Assembly: GCF_000657795.2 (NCBI RefSeq)
Contig: NZ_JHEP02000002.1
Location: 124,001-188,000 of the forward strand
From: Bordetella pseudohinzii
GTDB taxonomy: Bacteria > Pseudomonadota > Gammaproteobacteria > Burkholderiales > Burkholderiaceae_B
DNA length: 64,000 bases
Direction of reading: 5' to 3'
The notes under the pieces: generated by a model
Seen by the model: the letters and a program-made list of their open reading frames with translations, nothing else
The model's database searches: none
What the model was told of the DNA's origin: nothing
Translations under genes and position numbers: made by a program
Shown here: one piece after another, positions 1 through 8,591 of the stretch
Numbering within the stretch: the first letter of the stretch is position 1
How the letters are laid out: every line of letters begins with the position of its first letter

Positions 1-251
1 AGGGCAAAGGACACCCAATCGCCCAGCGCCGCCCCCAGCGAAATCGCCAGCCACACTTCGGCAAAACCGGCCTGGCTCAGGCGGATGGCCGCGCCGATGG
101 ACAGCAGGAGCGCCGTGCCCGGGATGAACAGGGCCACCAGCGGCAGGGATTTGACGAAAGCGAGCACAAAGGCCAGCGGCGCGAGCCAGGGCCCCAGCGC
201 CGGCAACTTGGCGGCCAGGGCGGCATAGAGCGCGTGCAGCGATTCAAGCAT
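1..251 (-). CDS. DedA family membrane protein (N-terminal part, cut by window edge)
   Basis: The visible 83 residues begin MLESLHALYAALAAKL and continue as a very hydrophobic segment containing FIPGTALLLSIGAA, followed by a G-A-A-L-G-D-W stretch. The F-x-P-G turn and the later G-x-x-x-G-D patch are typical of the N-terminal half of DedA/SNARE-associated integral membrane proteins (family knowledge), which are about 200 residues, so roughly 60 percent is missing beyond position 1. DedA proteins are inner-membrane, flippase-like proteins linked to envelope homeostasis and proton-motive force. The ATG is at 249-251 on the minus strand, 22 bases after the stop of the SDR gene upstream, so the two could share a transcript. 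Confidence 0.72.
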   Translation of the reverse strand, partial: MLESLHALYAALAAKLPALGPWLAPLAFVLAFVKSLPLVALFIPGTALLLSIGAAIRLSQAGFAEVWLAISLGAALGDWVSFA

Positions 252-273
252 CTGTGCGCACAGGCCGCGGCTC

Positions 274-1005
274 CTAGGCCAGGCCGCCGTTGGCGCGCAG
301 CACCTGGCCATGGACCCAGCGGCCCTCCGGACCGGCCAGGAAACCGACCACATTGGCGATATCGACCGGCTCGCCCAGGCGTTCCAGCGGCGGGGCCTTG
401 GTGAAGGCGGCGATCTGCTCGGGCGTCTTGCCGGTGAAGAACAGCTCCGTCGCCACGGGGCCCGGCGCCACGGCGTTGACGGTGATGTCGCGGCCGCGCA
501 TCTCCTTGGCCAGCACGCGGGTAAAGCCTTCGACCGCTGCCTTGGTCGCCACATAAATGCCATAACCCGGCAGATTGGTCGCCACCAGGGTGCTGGAGAC
601 ATTGACGATGGCCCCGCCGGCGCGCAGCCGCTGGGCGGCCAGTCTGAGCGTATTGAATACGCCGCGCACATTGACCTCCATCATCTGGTCGAACACCGCA
701 TCGCTGGCATTGGCCAGGGGCACGGTCTGCAGCACGCCGGCATTGTTGACCAGCACATCCAGGCCGCCCCATTCCGCCTCGACGCGCTCGAACAGCGCAG
801 CCGCGCCGGCGGCGTCGGCCACATCGCCCTGCAAGGCGATGGCGCGGCCGCCCTGCTCGCGCAGGCTGGCCGCCAGCGCCTCGGCCTCGCCGCCGCGCGT
901 GGCGTAGTTCAGGGCGACGGCATAGCCGTCCTTGGCCAGGCGGGTGGCGATGGCGGCGCCGATGCCGCGTGAGGCGCCGGTAATGAGTGCGCTACGGAAA
1001 GTCAT
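274..1005 (-). CDS. SDR family NAD(P)-dependent oxidoreductase
   Basis: A 243-residue classical short-chain dehydrogenase/reductase. The Rossmann cofactor motif TGASRGIG is at residues 9-16, the structural NNAG follows later (VLVNNAGV), the catalytic Ser lies in VNVSSTLV, and Tyr and Lys sit in the Y-x-x-x-K motif (YVATK). The tail NAVAPGPVATELF is the usual PG motif region. It resembles 3-oxoacyl-ACP reductase-like SDRs, but the substrate cannot be read from sequence. The start has a GAGG ribosome-binding site about 10 bases upstream. It is divergent from the small gene at 1155 and leads into the dedA-like gene. Family confidence is high; function is unassigned. Confidence 0.88.
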   Translation of the reverse strand: MTFRSALITGASRGIGAAIATRLAKDGYAVALNYATRGGEAEALAASLREQGGRAIALQGDVADAAGAAALFERVEAEWGGLDVLVNNAGVLQTVPLANASDAVFDQMMEVNVRGVFNTLRLAAQRLRAGGAIVNVSSTLVATNLPGYGIYVATKAAVEGFTRVLAKEMRGRDITVNAVAPGPVATELFFTGKTPEQIAAFTKAPPLERLGEPVDIANVVGFLAGPEGRWVHGQVLRANGGLA

Positions 1006-1154
1006 GATGTCAGCCTCGTATTGGGATAGGCAGATGATGAGGGGCTTGCCCAGAAAGATAATCTTGCCAGTTTTGCCATCAAAGTTCCGTTGGCGTCAAC
1101 AATCCCGGGCCGGGCTTGGCTACACTGGGCCTGTCATCAAGCGCAGGAAGCCCT

Positions 1155-1475
1155 ATGAGCTGGCATGTATATCGGATACCCCCTTTGGACGCGGGCTGGA
1201 ATTTCCTGCTGACCGTGGCCGAGGCCATGGCGCTGGCCGAAACCTCGCCGGACCAGGGGCTGGCGCGCGATGATTGGCGGGCCGCTTTCAATGAGGCCCA
1301 AGCCGCGGCCGAAGACGCCGGCTGGGAAGGCGACTTCCGGGGCGAGCCGCATATCCTCATGCTGCCCCTGGCGGACGGGCTGGCGCCGGGCTTTGTCTGG
1401 AAGCAGGACAACGCCGGGCTGTGCTTCGTGGTGAGCCCCTGCGCCCTGCCCTGGCTGCAAGCCGCCCAGGGCTGA
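1155..1475 (+). CDS. Small hypothetical protein, 106 residues
   Basis: Starts MSWHVYRIPPLDAGWN and ends ALPWLQAAQG. I do not recognise a family. The protein is soluble-looking, acidic and rich in Ala and Trp, with no signal peptide or membrane segment. The ATG at 1155 is preceded by an AGGAAG ribosome-binding site 5 to 8 bases upstream; an upstream TTG in frame at 1116 has no such site, so I chose 1155. The gene is divergent from the SDR and converges with the diguanylate cyclase gene whose stop is at 1488. Codon use looks like that of its neighbours, which supports a real gene. Confidence 0.6.
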   Translation: MSWHVYRIPPLDAGWNFLLTVAEAMALAETSPDQGLARDDWRAAFNEAQAAAEDAGWEGDFRGEPHILMLPLADGLAPGFVWKQDNAGLCFVVSPCALPWLQAAQG

Positions 1476-1487
1476 TCCGGCAGGCGC

Positions 1488-3098
1488 CTATTTGGCGCCG
1501 GCAATGATGTCCCGCGCATCGCGCATGCCCTGCGCCGTCATGACGCGCACGCGGTCGCGCCCCATCTCCTTGGCGTCATAGAGCGCCTTGTCGGCGCCCT
1601 TGATGACCGCGTCCAGGTTGGAGCCGTGGTCCGGATAGCGCGCCACGCCGATGGACAGCGTGATGGGGCCGCATTCCTCGACTCGCGCCTGCGCCACCGT
1701 CTGGCGCAGGCGTTCGGCGAAGGCCGCCGCGCCGGCCAGCGAGGTCTGCGGCAACAGCACCAGGAATTCGTCGCCGCCCAGCCGGGCCACGACATCGCCG
1801 CTGCGCACCAAGTCCTCCATCATGTGGCTCACCTGCGTAATCGCCAGGTCGCCGATGTGATGGCCATGCTCGTCGTTGACACGCTTGAAGTAATCGATGT
1901 CAAACGCGATGACGGCCACCGGCGCGCCCTGGGCCTTCAAGCCTTCCAGGGCGACGGCGAGGCCGCGGCGGTTCAGCGTCCCGGTCAGGGGATCGCTGGA
2001 GCTTTCCTTCCGCAGCCGCCCCATGCGCAGCCCGATGGCCGAGACCCCCAGCAACAAACCGCGGCGCAACTCGGCGGCCTCCTGGTACCAGCCGCGGATA
2101 GCACGCAGATGGTCGCTGACATCGCGCTCTTCCATCCGGCTGGCGACGGCGGCCAGCTGCCGCAGCGGCCGGGCGATGAGATTGGACAGCCAGATGATGC
2201 CCGCGATCGCCAGCATAATGGCCGGCAAGGCATAGAGCAGCGTGAGCGCCAGCGCCCGGTCCACGCGCGCCAGGGCCGCCTTGGTGGGTTTTTGCACGAT
2301 CACGCCCCATCCCACCGATGCCACCGGCGCATAGCCGCCCAGCATGTCCACGCCTTCCTGGTTGAGAAAGCGCATGGAGCCATGCTCGCCGCGCCGCACG
2401 GCCTGCTCGGCGGGGTTGTGCACGCTTTCGCCCTCGCGCGTGGAGACCGGGTGGTAGATCAGCATCCCCGAACTGTCCAGCACATAGGAAAAGGAGCCGT
2501 CTTCATGGCTGTGCTCGCCGAGAATGCCGCGCACGATGCTGGGCGCGTGCAGATAGATGTTGCCCGCGATATAGCCCGTGGCCTGCCCGTCGGCGCCGAA
2601 GATAGGTTGCGACAGCGACACCAGCCAGCGGCCGCTATAAGGCGAACGATAGGGCTGGCTGGTCAGCGGCCCCTGGGCCGCCATGGCGAGCTTGGCGAAG
2701 GGATGGATGAGGCGCTGGCCCACCAGTCCCTCGGTATGGGAGGAATCGGCCAGCACCACGCCCTTGGCGTCGACCACGATGATGGAATTGAACAGATCGC
2801 TCAATTGCACCAGGCGGTCAACCATGGCCTGCATGGCATCCCGGTCCAGGGTGGGCTGCCCCCGCAGCTCATCGGCCGAAACGAATAACAGGCGGCGGCA
2901 GCTGCGCAGATAGTTTTCGGTGACGCTCGCCAGTTTTTCGGCGTAGACGCGATTCGCCTGCAGGGTGTCCTGGATCAGCACGTCGCGCTTGACGCGATAG
3001 GTCGCGTAGAAACTGGCCGCCAGCGCCGCGAACAGGAAAAAAAGGCTGCACCAGAGGATCAGACTACGCAAGCGAAAGCGCGAGGGACTGTGCACCAT
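1488..3098 (-). CDS. Membrane diguanylate cyclase with Cache sensor and GGDEF domain
   Basis: 536 residues. An N-terminal membrane helix (about 12-33) is followed by a periplasmic dCache-like sensor (about 40-280), a second membrane helix (about 283-305) with a short HAMP-like linker starting at ARPLRQL, and a C-terminal GGDEF domain (about 365-525). The active-site motif GGDEF is intact at 441-445, and the product-inhibition I-site R-S-G-D is at 432-435, exactly five residues before it. The protein should make cyclic di-GMP in response to a small periplasmic ligand and be feedback-inhibited. The neighbouring gene 3171-4733 has the same architecture and looks like a tandem duplicate. The ligand is unknown. 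Confidence 0.92.
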   Translation of the reverse strand: MVHSPSRFRLRSLILWCSLFFLFAALAASFYATYRVKRDVLIQDTLQANRVYAEKLASVTENYLRSCRRLLFVSADELRGQPTLDRDAMQAMVDRLVQLSDLFNSIIVVDAKGVVLADSSHTEGLVGQRLIHPFAKLAMAAQGPLTSQPYRSPYSGRWLVSLSQPIFGADGQATGYIAGNIYLHAPSIVRGILGEHSHEDGSFSYVLDSSGMLIYHPVSTREGESVHNPAEQAVRRGEHGSMRFLNQEGVDMLGGYAPVASVGWGVIVQKPTKAALARVDRALALTLLYALPAIMLAIAGIIWLSNLIARPLRQLAAVASRMEERDVSDHLRAIRGWYQEAAELRRGLLLGVSAIGLRMGRLRKESSSDPLTGTLNRRGLAVALEGLKAQGAPVAVIAFDIDYFKRVNDEHGHHIGDLAITQVSHMMEDLVRSGDVVARLGGDEFLVLLPQTSLAGAAAFAERLRQTVAQARVEECGPITLSIGVARYPDHGSNLDAVIKGADKALYDAKEMGRDRVRVMTAQGMRDARDIIAGAK

Positions 3099-3170
3099 GG
3101 GTCAGCATGAGGGCGTGGCGTTGCGCCTATCATACCGAGCCCGCGCCGCCGCCTCCTAGGCCTGCTTACC

Positions 3171-4733
3171 CTAGGCGGCGAGATTGGCGGCGTCGCAGAC
3201 CCGGTTGCGCCCGCCTCGCTTGGCCTCGTACAGCGCCTCGTCGGCCCGCGCCAGCACCTCGGTCAGGGAGGCGCCCTCGTGCGGATAGACGGCCACCCCG
3301 ACGGACACGGTGCAGGCGCCCCCGGGCACCGCCTGGAAAGACTCCACGGCGGCGCGGATGCGCTCGGCGGCCTGCAGGGCCTGGGGCCGCTCGGTATTGG
3401 GCAAAAGCACCACGAATTCCTCGCCGCCCAGGCGGCCCAGGATGTCGCTGGCGCGGGCGCGGCTGCGCAACAGCGCCGCGATGCCCCGGATCACGGCATC
3501 GCCCGCCGCATGCCCCAGCTCATCATTGATGGACTTGAAATGATCGATGTCCACGGCCAGCACGGCCATGGCCCGCCCGTATCGGGGTTCGCTTTGCAGG
3601 ATTTCGTCCAGTCCCCGGCGGTTGAGCAAGCCGGTCAGGGCATCGGTCAGGCTGTCCTGGCGCAGCTGGTTGAACTTGGTGCCTATCTTGCGGCTTACGG
3701 CGGCCAGCGCGGCCTTGAGCTGTTCGGCCTCCCGATACCAGGCGCCGACCGCCGACAGCCTGTCGGCCACGCGCGGCTTGTCCAGATCGGCGGCCGCGCC
3801 GGCCAGCTGCGCCAGCGGACGGGCGATGCGATTGGCCAGCCACCACACGCACAACAGCGACAGGCACAACCAGGGCAAGGAGGTCTGCAGGGTGCGCAGC
3901 AGCAAGACCTTGCTGCGCGCGAGCACCGAATCCACCGGCCGTTGCGCCACCACGCCCCAGCCGGTCTCCCGCACCACGGCGTAGCCGCTGAGCATGTCCA
4001 CCCCTTCGGTGTTGAGCAACCGCTGGGCGCCCTCTTCGCTGTTCATGATGGCGCGCACGGCGGGATTCTGCTCGACGATCTGCCCCACGCGGCGCAGATT
4101 GGGGTGAAAGAGCAACACGCCCCGGCGGTCCACGACATACTGGTAGGAGCCGTTGCGATGGATCTGTTCGCCCAGCAGCTCGCCCAGCGCATTGCGCTCA
4201 TGCAGAAACAGCAGGCCCATGATGAAGCCGCCGAAACGGCCGTCCGGCAGGAACACGGGCTGGGACAGGGCGATGATCCAGCGCCCGCCCGGCGACAGAA
4301 AGGGATCGCTGATGCGCGGCAGCCGGCTGGCCAGCGCCTGCTCCATCTCGGCCGTGCTGATGCGCCGGCCTATCACGCCCGGCTCGGCGGGCATGATATC
4401 GGCGATGATCCCCTCCGCATTGACGAAGGCCGCGGCATTGAAGCGCTCGCTCTGGTGCTTGAGGCGCTCGACCTCGCGCCGCACGCCCTGCTCCGTGCCC
4501 CCGTCGCCGCCGATCAGCCGCGCCGAATACGACAACTCATTGAGGCATTCGCGTAGAAAAATATCCGCGCCGCGAGCAAGCTTTTGCGCGAAAGCACGGT
4601 TATCCTCCAGCGAACTGCTCAAGAGTATTTCCCGCTGCACCACGGTGCTGGCATACAGTGCGCCGGCCAAGGCCAGCAGCAAGGACAGTATGCTCAGTCC
4701 CAGGATCAGGCGGCGTAAATCGAGTCGACGCAT
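3171..4733 (-). CDS. Membrane diguanylate cyclase with Cache sensor and GGEEF domain
   Basis: 520 residues with the same plan as its downstream neighbour: membrane helix about 10-30, periplasmic dCache-like region about 35-270, second helix about 280-300, then a GGDEF domain. The active site reads GGEEF (436-440), a fully accepted variant, and the I-site R-A-S-D is at 427-430. Shared blocks with the neighbour include NTEGVDMLSGYA against NQEGVDMLGGYA and the helix-2 exit IARPL. This points to tandem duplication with divergence of the sensor. The 72-base gap suggests possible co-transcription. Predicted role: cyclic di-GMP synthesis controlled by an unidentified periplasmic signal. Confidence 0.92.
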   Translation of the reverse strand: MRRLDLRRLILGLSILSLLLALAGALYASTVVQREILLSSSLEDNRAFAQKLARGADIFLRECLNELSYSARLIGGDGGTEQGVRREVERLKHQSERFNAAAFVNAEGIIADIMPAEPGVIGRRISTAEMEQALASRLPRISDPFLSPGGRWIIALSQPVFLPDGRFGGFIMGLLFLHERNALGELLGEQIHRNGSYQYVVDRRGVLLFHPNLRRVGQIVEQNPAVRAIMNSEEGAQRLLNTEGVDMLSGYAVVRETGWGVVAQRPVDSVLARSKVLLLRTLQTSLPWLCLSLLCVWWLANRIARPLAQLAGAAADLDKPRVADRLSAVGAWYREAEQLKAALAAVSRKIGTKFNQLRQDSLTDALTGLLNRRGLDEILQSEPRYGRAMAVLAVDIDHFKSINDELGHAAGDAVIRGIAALLRSRARASDILGRLGGEEFVVLLPNTERPQALQAAERIRAAVESFQAVPGGACTVSVGVAVYPHEGASLTEVLARADEALYEAKRGGRNRVCDAANLAA

Positions 4734-5113
4734 CAGAACAGAGATCTAAGACGCAAGTCCGCAAGAATTAGGATCATAGCCGCCCGAACGGCGGACACAG
4801 GTAAATCCCCGCCCGTTATCGGCACCGTAATCCGGCCGATGGCCCTGGTCTTCCAACGATTGCGGATTATTTCCATACGCGGGATGACCGGCCGTCGCGA
4901 TTCTACCGGCAGGAGTGTCGCTCAAACCGCCCGGCCCGCCTATTGGCCGCAAGTACCGGTCAGGAAAGGAAGTTGCGCGGGGCGGGCCGGCTTGCGCGGC
5001 GCGCGGGTTCGCGGGATAGTAAACACAGCGGGCCCGGGCGGTTTCCAGGCGCCGCTTGCCCTCGCCGCAAGCGGCGAGGCCCGCGCCCCAGGCGCGTGGT
5101 CAGGGAGAGTGCC
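4734..5113. promoter_or_regulatory. 380-base intergenic region ahead of the universal stress gene, with two overlapping hairpins
   Basis: No convincing gene is present here. Close to the usp start there are two mutually exclusive stems. One pairs gccgcttg (5051-5058) with caagcggc (5068-5075). The other pairs cctcgccgc (5060-5068) with gcggcgagg (5071-5079). They share bases 5068 and 5071-5075, so only one can form at a time. The usp ATG at 5114 lies 34 bases downstream and has a GGGAGAG ribosome-binding site. A leader-RNA switch is possible but unproven. No consensus sigma-70 hexamers stood out. Confidence 0.4.
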
Positions 5114-5953
5114 ATGAAGCAAGTCATCGCCTGCATCGCCGATTCACCGCAAGCCGCCACGGTCTGCGACTATGCCATCTGGGCCGCGCGGCGCCTGGAT
5201 ACCGATCTTGAGCTGCTGCACGTCCTGGAACGCGAACCCGATGTCGTACCCATCGCGGACCTGAGCGGCGGTGTCTGGATGGGCGCCCAGGACACCCTCC
5301 TGAATGAATTGGTCGAACTCGACAAGCAACGCGACGCGCTGGCCGAAGCCCATGGCAAGCAATTGGTGGACGTCGCCGTGGCGCGCGCCCGCGCCCAGGG
5401 CGCCCAGCGGGTCGATGGCAGCCAGCGCCGTGGCGCCCTGGTCGATATCCTGCTGGAGGTCGAGCCCGATACCCGGCTCTTCGTGCTGGGCCGCGATCCC
5501 GACGGCCGGCCGCCCTCGCGCCTGCTGCCCGATCCGCACCTGGAAGCCTCGGTGCGGGCCTTGCGCCGCCCCGTGCTGGTCACCCAGGGCAATTACCGGG
5601 CGCCCAAGCACTTCCTGATCGCTTTCGACGGCAGCCCGACCGCCCGCCATACCGTGGACATGGTTTGCCGCAGCCCCTTGCTGACCGGCCTGAGCTGCGA
5701 CCTTGTCACCGTCGGCAAGGGCGACGGCCTGGACGAGGCCGCCGCCGCCCTGTCCCAGGCGGGCTTCTCGCCGCGCACGGCCGTACTGCCAGGCGAAGTC
5801 GTCCCGGCGCTGACGGCCTACGCGCGCGAACACCAGGCGGATCTGCTGATCATGGGGGCCTACGGGCACTCCCGCATCCGGCAATGGGTGCTGGGCAGCA
5901 CCACGACCGCGCTGCTGCATCATGCGCCCGCGCCGGTGCTGATATTGCGTTAA
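5114..5953 (+). CDS. Universal stress protein, tandem Usp domains
   Basis: 279 residues made of two UspA folds. The second (about 160-279) keeps the ATP-binding signature G-x2-G-x9-G-S/T as GAYGHSRIRQWVLGSTTT. The first (about 1-155) is degenerate at the equivalent place (LGRDPDGRPP), so only the C-terminal half is likely to bind ATP. Usp proteins are cytoplasmic, and tandem forms are common in proteobacteria under starvation or redox stress. The ATG at 5114 has a GGGAGAG ribosome-binding site; an in-frame extension further upstream would translate the hairpin region and was rejected. Monocistronic as far as can be seen. Confidence 0.9.
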   Translation: MKQVIACIADSPQAATVCDYAIWAARRLDTDLELLHVLEREPDVVPIADLSGGVWMGAQDTLLNELVELDKQRDALAEAHGKQLVDVAVARARAQGAQRVDGSQRRGALVDILLEVEPDTRLFVLGRDPDGRPPSRLLPDPHLEASVRALRRPVLVTQGNYRAPKHFLIAFDGSPTARHTVDMVCRSPLLTGLSCDLVTVGKGDGLDEAAAALSQAGFSPRTAVLPGEVVPALTAYAREHQADLLIMGAYGHSRIRQWVLGSTTTALLHHAPAPVLILR

Positions 5954-5981
5954 GCGCCCTCGCCGGCTCGCGCGGGGCTGG

Positions 5982-6410
5982 CTAGCCCGTCTGGCCGCGC
6001 CCGCCCAGCAGGCCGGCCAGCGAACCCAGCAGCTTGCTGGCGTCCAGACCCTGGTCCGGCTCGATCGAGCCCTGCGGCGAGGCCTGGTCCACAAGCTTGG
6101 GCAGGATGGCGCTCAGGCCTTCGAGCACGGCGTTGTGATCCTGACCGGTGCGCTCGGCCAGGTCATTGACCATGCCCGGGCCCAGCGCCGAACCCAGTTG
6201 GTCGGGCGAAACCGATTGATTGGGGCCGGAACCCAGCCAGGAAGCCACGATGGCGCCCAGACCGCCTTGCTGCAGCTGCTGCAGCAGGCCGGACAGGCCG
6301 CCCGGGTATTTGCCGACCATCTCGATCAGCGCGGGGACGAGCGAGGCGGCGCCGCCGCGGTTGTTGTCGTCGCCGCCGGCCAGGGAAGACAAGGTATCCA
6401 GGAGACTCAT
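5982..6410 (-). CDS. YidB family protein (DUF937)
   Basis: 142 residues, beginning MSLLDTLSSLAGG. The body has the Gly/Leu/Gln-rich helical pattern of the YidB/DUF937 family: a GGLSGLLQQLQQGGLG block near residues 37-52, then SWLGSGPNQSVSPDQL and a final LLGSLAGLLGG. Family members are small soluble proteins of unknown function, about 130-150 residues long, so this one is full length. It converges on the usp gene with a 28-base gap and lies downstream of the transglycosylase gene, separated by 114 bases. The family call is firm; the role is unknown. Confidence 0.85.
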   Translation of the reverse strand: MSLLDTLSSLAGGDDNNRGGAASLVPALIEMVGKYPGGLSGLLQQLQQGGLGAIVASWLGSGPNQSVSPDQLGSALGPGMVNDLAERTGQDHNAVLEGLSAILPKLVDQASPQGSIEPDQGLDASKLLGSLAGLLGGRGQTG

Positions 6411-6524
6411 CGCGCACTCCTTCAGGCTTGTGGGGAAGGCCAGTATAGGGGCAGGACCGGCCGGCCGCGCCGGCCGGTTTGCAACCAGTGGTTAGGGCTT
6501 GGCGCGCAAGGCGCGCAGCGTCTT

Positions 6525-7700
6525 CTAGCCGGCGCGGCCGTCATCCGGCAGCCCCAGCTCCCGCTGCACCGCCTGCAGGGCCTGGCGGGTGCGCGCGCCG
6601 ATGACGCCGTCGGGCGTGCCGATGTCATAGCCGCGGGCCACCAGCAGCTCCTGGATTTCCTTGCGCTCGGCCCGCGAAAGGCCCGGATCCTCGGTGGGCC
6701 AGGCGCGCGCGAAAGGCAGGCCGCCGCGCAGGCGATCCGACAGGTGGGCGATCGCCAGGGCATAGCTTTCGGCGGCGTTATAGGAATAAAGCGCGTCGAA
6801 ATTGCGGGTCACGAGAAAGGCCGGGCCCTGCGGCCCGGCCGGCAGCAGCAGCCCGGCCGGCATGTCGCCGGCCGGCAGCGGCTTGCCATCGGCGCGCTTG
6901 ATGCCGCGGGCGGCCCAGGCCGACATGGGCTGTTTATTGCGCCGCCCGGCCGATGAGGTGTCCATGCCCTCCGGCAGGCTCACCTCGAAGCCCCAGGGCA
7001 AGGCATTGTTCCAGCCGGCGCGCTTGAGGAAATTGGCCGTCGAGGCCAGGGCGTCGGGCACGCTGTCGATCAGGTCGCGGCGGCCGTCGCCGTCAAAATC
7101 CACGGCCAAGCGCAGATAAGTCGAGGGCATGAACTGGGTCTGGCCGAAAGCCCCCGCCCAGGAACCTTTCAGGCGGTCGATGGCCACATGCTCGTCCTGG
7201 ACGATGCGCAAGGTGGCCAGGAACTCCCCGCGGAAATACGCCTGCCGCCGCCCGAAGCAGCTCAGGGTCGACAAGGACGTCAGCAGCGGCCGTCCGCCCA
7301 GGTTCTTGCCAAAATTGCTTTCCACGCCCCACACGGCCACGACCGTGGCCGGATCGACGCCATACTGCTCCTGGACACGCGCCAGCTCCTGGCCCCATTG
7401 CGCCAGCCCCTGGCGCCCGTCATCGATGCGCTCGGCATCGACCAGGCCGGCCATATAGTCCCAGATCGGCGTCTTGAACTCCGGCTGGGCATCGAGCAGG
7501 CCGATCACATCCATATCGGGCTGCAGGCCCTCGGTGCAGAGGTCGTAGTTCTTGGAGGCCACGCCCGCTTCCGGCGCCTTGGCGCGCAGATCGGCCAGGC
7601 ATTGGCGATAGGCCGCCAGCTCGGCGGCGGTGGGCTCGGCATGGGCGGGGCCGGCGGCCAGCACGGCGGCCGCGGCAAGCAGGATGGGAAGCGTCTTCAT
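6525..7700 (-). CDS. Lytic murein transglycosylase (MltB-type) with peptidoglycan-binding domain
   Basis: 391 residues. A Sec signal peptide (about 1-21, ending AHA) is followed by an SltB/MltB-type catalytic domain (about 25-320). The catalytic glutamate is in WGVESNFG (E127), and family blocks GSWAGAFGQTQFMPSTY and DFDGDGRRDLIDSVPDA are present. The C-terminus (about 325-391) is a PG_binding_1 repeat (DGVIGARTRQALQAVQ). The enzyme cleaves the MurNAc-GlcNAc bond to make 1,6-anhydro ends in the periplasm. No lipobox is visible, so it is probably soluble rather than a lipoprotein like MltB itself. It lies 32 bases downstream of the DUF455 gene on the same strand. Confidence 0.9.
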   Translation of the reverse strand: MKTLPILLAAAAVLAAGPAHAEPTAAELAAYRQCLADLRAKAPEAGVASKNYDLCTEGLQPDMDVIGLLDAQPEFKTPIWDYMAGLVDAERIDDGRQGLAQWGQELARVQEQYGVDPATVVAVWGVESNFGKNLGGRPLLTSLSTLSCFGRRQAYFRGEFLATLRIVQDEHVAIDRLKGSWAGAFGQTQFMPSTYLRLAVDFDGDGRRDLIDSVPDALASTANFLKRAGWNNALPWGFEVSLPEGMDTSSAGRRNKQPMSAWAARGIKRADGKPLPAGDMPAGLLLPAGPQGPAFLVTRNFDALYSYNAAESYALAIAHLSDRLRGGLPFARAWPTEDPGLSRAERKEIQELLVARGYDIGTPDGVIGARTRQALQAVQRELGLPDDGRAG

Positions 7701-7732
7701 GCGGGCATTCTAAACGCCGCCGCTACCGCCGG

Positions 7733-8539
7733 CTATGCATCCGGGGCTTGCCGCTGCAGGGCGTCGAGCTCGGCCTCGTCAAAGCCGGCCTCGCGCCGCG
7801 CCTGGAGATTGAAGGGCCCGCGCAGCCTGGGCGCGCCATAGTGGCGCGCCAGCTCGGCATAGGTGCTTAGCGGATCGCGCCCCTGCAGGGCGCAAAAATG
7901 GCGATACCAGCGGTTGCCAATCGCCACATGGCCGATCTCGTCGCGCAGAATGATGTCCAGAATGGCCGCGCCTTCGGCGTCCCCCGCCTGGGCCAGCTTG
8001 TCGCGGATCAGCGGCGAGGCGTCCAGGCCGCGCGCCTCCAGGGTGCGCGGCACCAGGGCCAGCCGCGCCAGCAGGTCGTCACGGGTCTTCTCGGCCATTT
8101 CCCAGAGCCCGTTATGGGCCGGGAAATCGCCATAGCCATGCCCCAGCCGCCCCAGATGGCGGTTGAGCAAGTCGAAATGATAGGCCTCTTCGCGGGCCAC
8201 CTTGAGCCAGTCGCGGTAAAAAAGGTCCGGCAGCCCGGAAAAGCGCCAGATCGCATCCAAGGCGAGGTTGATGGCATTGAATTCGATGTGGGCCAGCGCG
8301 TGCAGCAGCGCCGCCCGCCCCGCTTCGGTCTGCACGGAGCGCTGGCGGACCCGCGCGGGCGGCACCAGCTCGGGCCGTGCCGGACGCCCCGGCAGGCCGT
8401 CCGGCGGCGCGAGCGCGCAATCCGCGCCCACGGTCGCGTGATCGTCCAGCGCCGCCACCGCCGCCAGTTTGTCCTGCCAGGACGGGACGGCCAATGCCGC
8501 CATCGCCTGGGCCCTGAGGCTGTCCGCCTGTTCTCGCAT
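7733..8539 (-). CDS. DUF455 ferritin-like domain protein
   Basis: 268 residues. The core matches the DUF455 ferritin-like family: HIEFNAINLALDAIWRF, then DWLKVAREEAYHFDLL, then PAHNGLWEMAEKT, VPRTLEARGLDASP and DEIGHVAIGN. The repeated E-x-x-H pairs (EEAYH, DEIGH) are consistent with a di-iron four-helix bundle. No reaction has been established for the family that I can name; a resemblance to MiaE-like hydroxylases is known only at fold level. The start ATG at 8537-8539 gives the full family length. Divergent from the DUF482 gene, with 52 bases between the starts. Confidence 0.85.
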   Translation of the reverse strand: MREQADSLRAQAMAALAVPSWQDKLAAVAALDDHATVGADCALAPPDGLPGRPARPELVPPARVRQRSVQTEAGRAALLHALAHIEFNAINLALDAIWRFSGLPDLFYRDWLKVAREEAYHFDLLNRHLGRLGHGYGDFPAHNGLWEMAEKTRDDLLARLALVPRTLEARGLDASPLIRDKLAQAGDAEGAAILDIILRDEIGHVAIGNRWYRHFCALQGRDPLSTYAELARHYGAPRLRGPFNLQARREAGFDEAELDALQRQAPDA

Positions 8540-8591
8540 GCTGCTCCCGTCATCAATGTCCGCGCGCCCGCCGGGACTTTATCATTGCGCC

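Noticed and set aside
4746-5122. Short open frames on both strands in the gap before the usp gene
   Set aside because: Pro/Arg/Gly-rich translations with no start signals; they overlap the hairpin leader.
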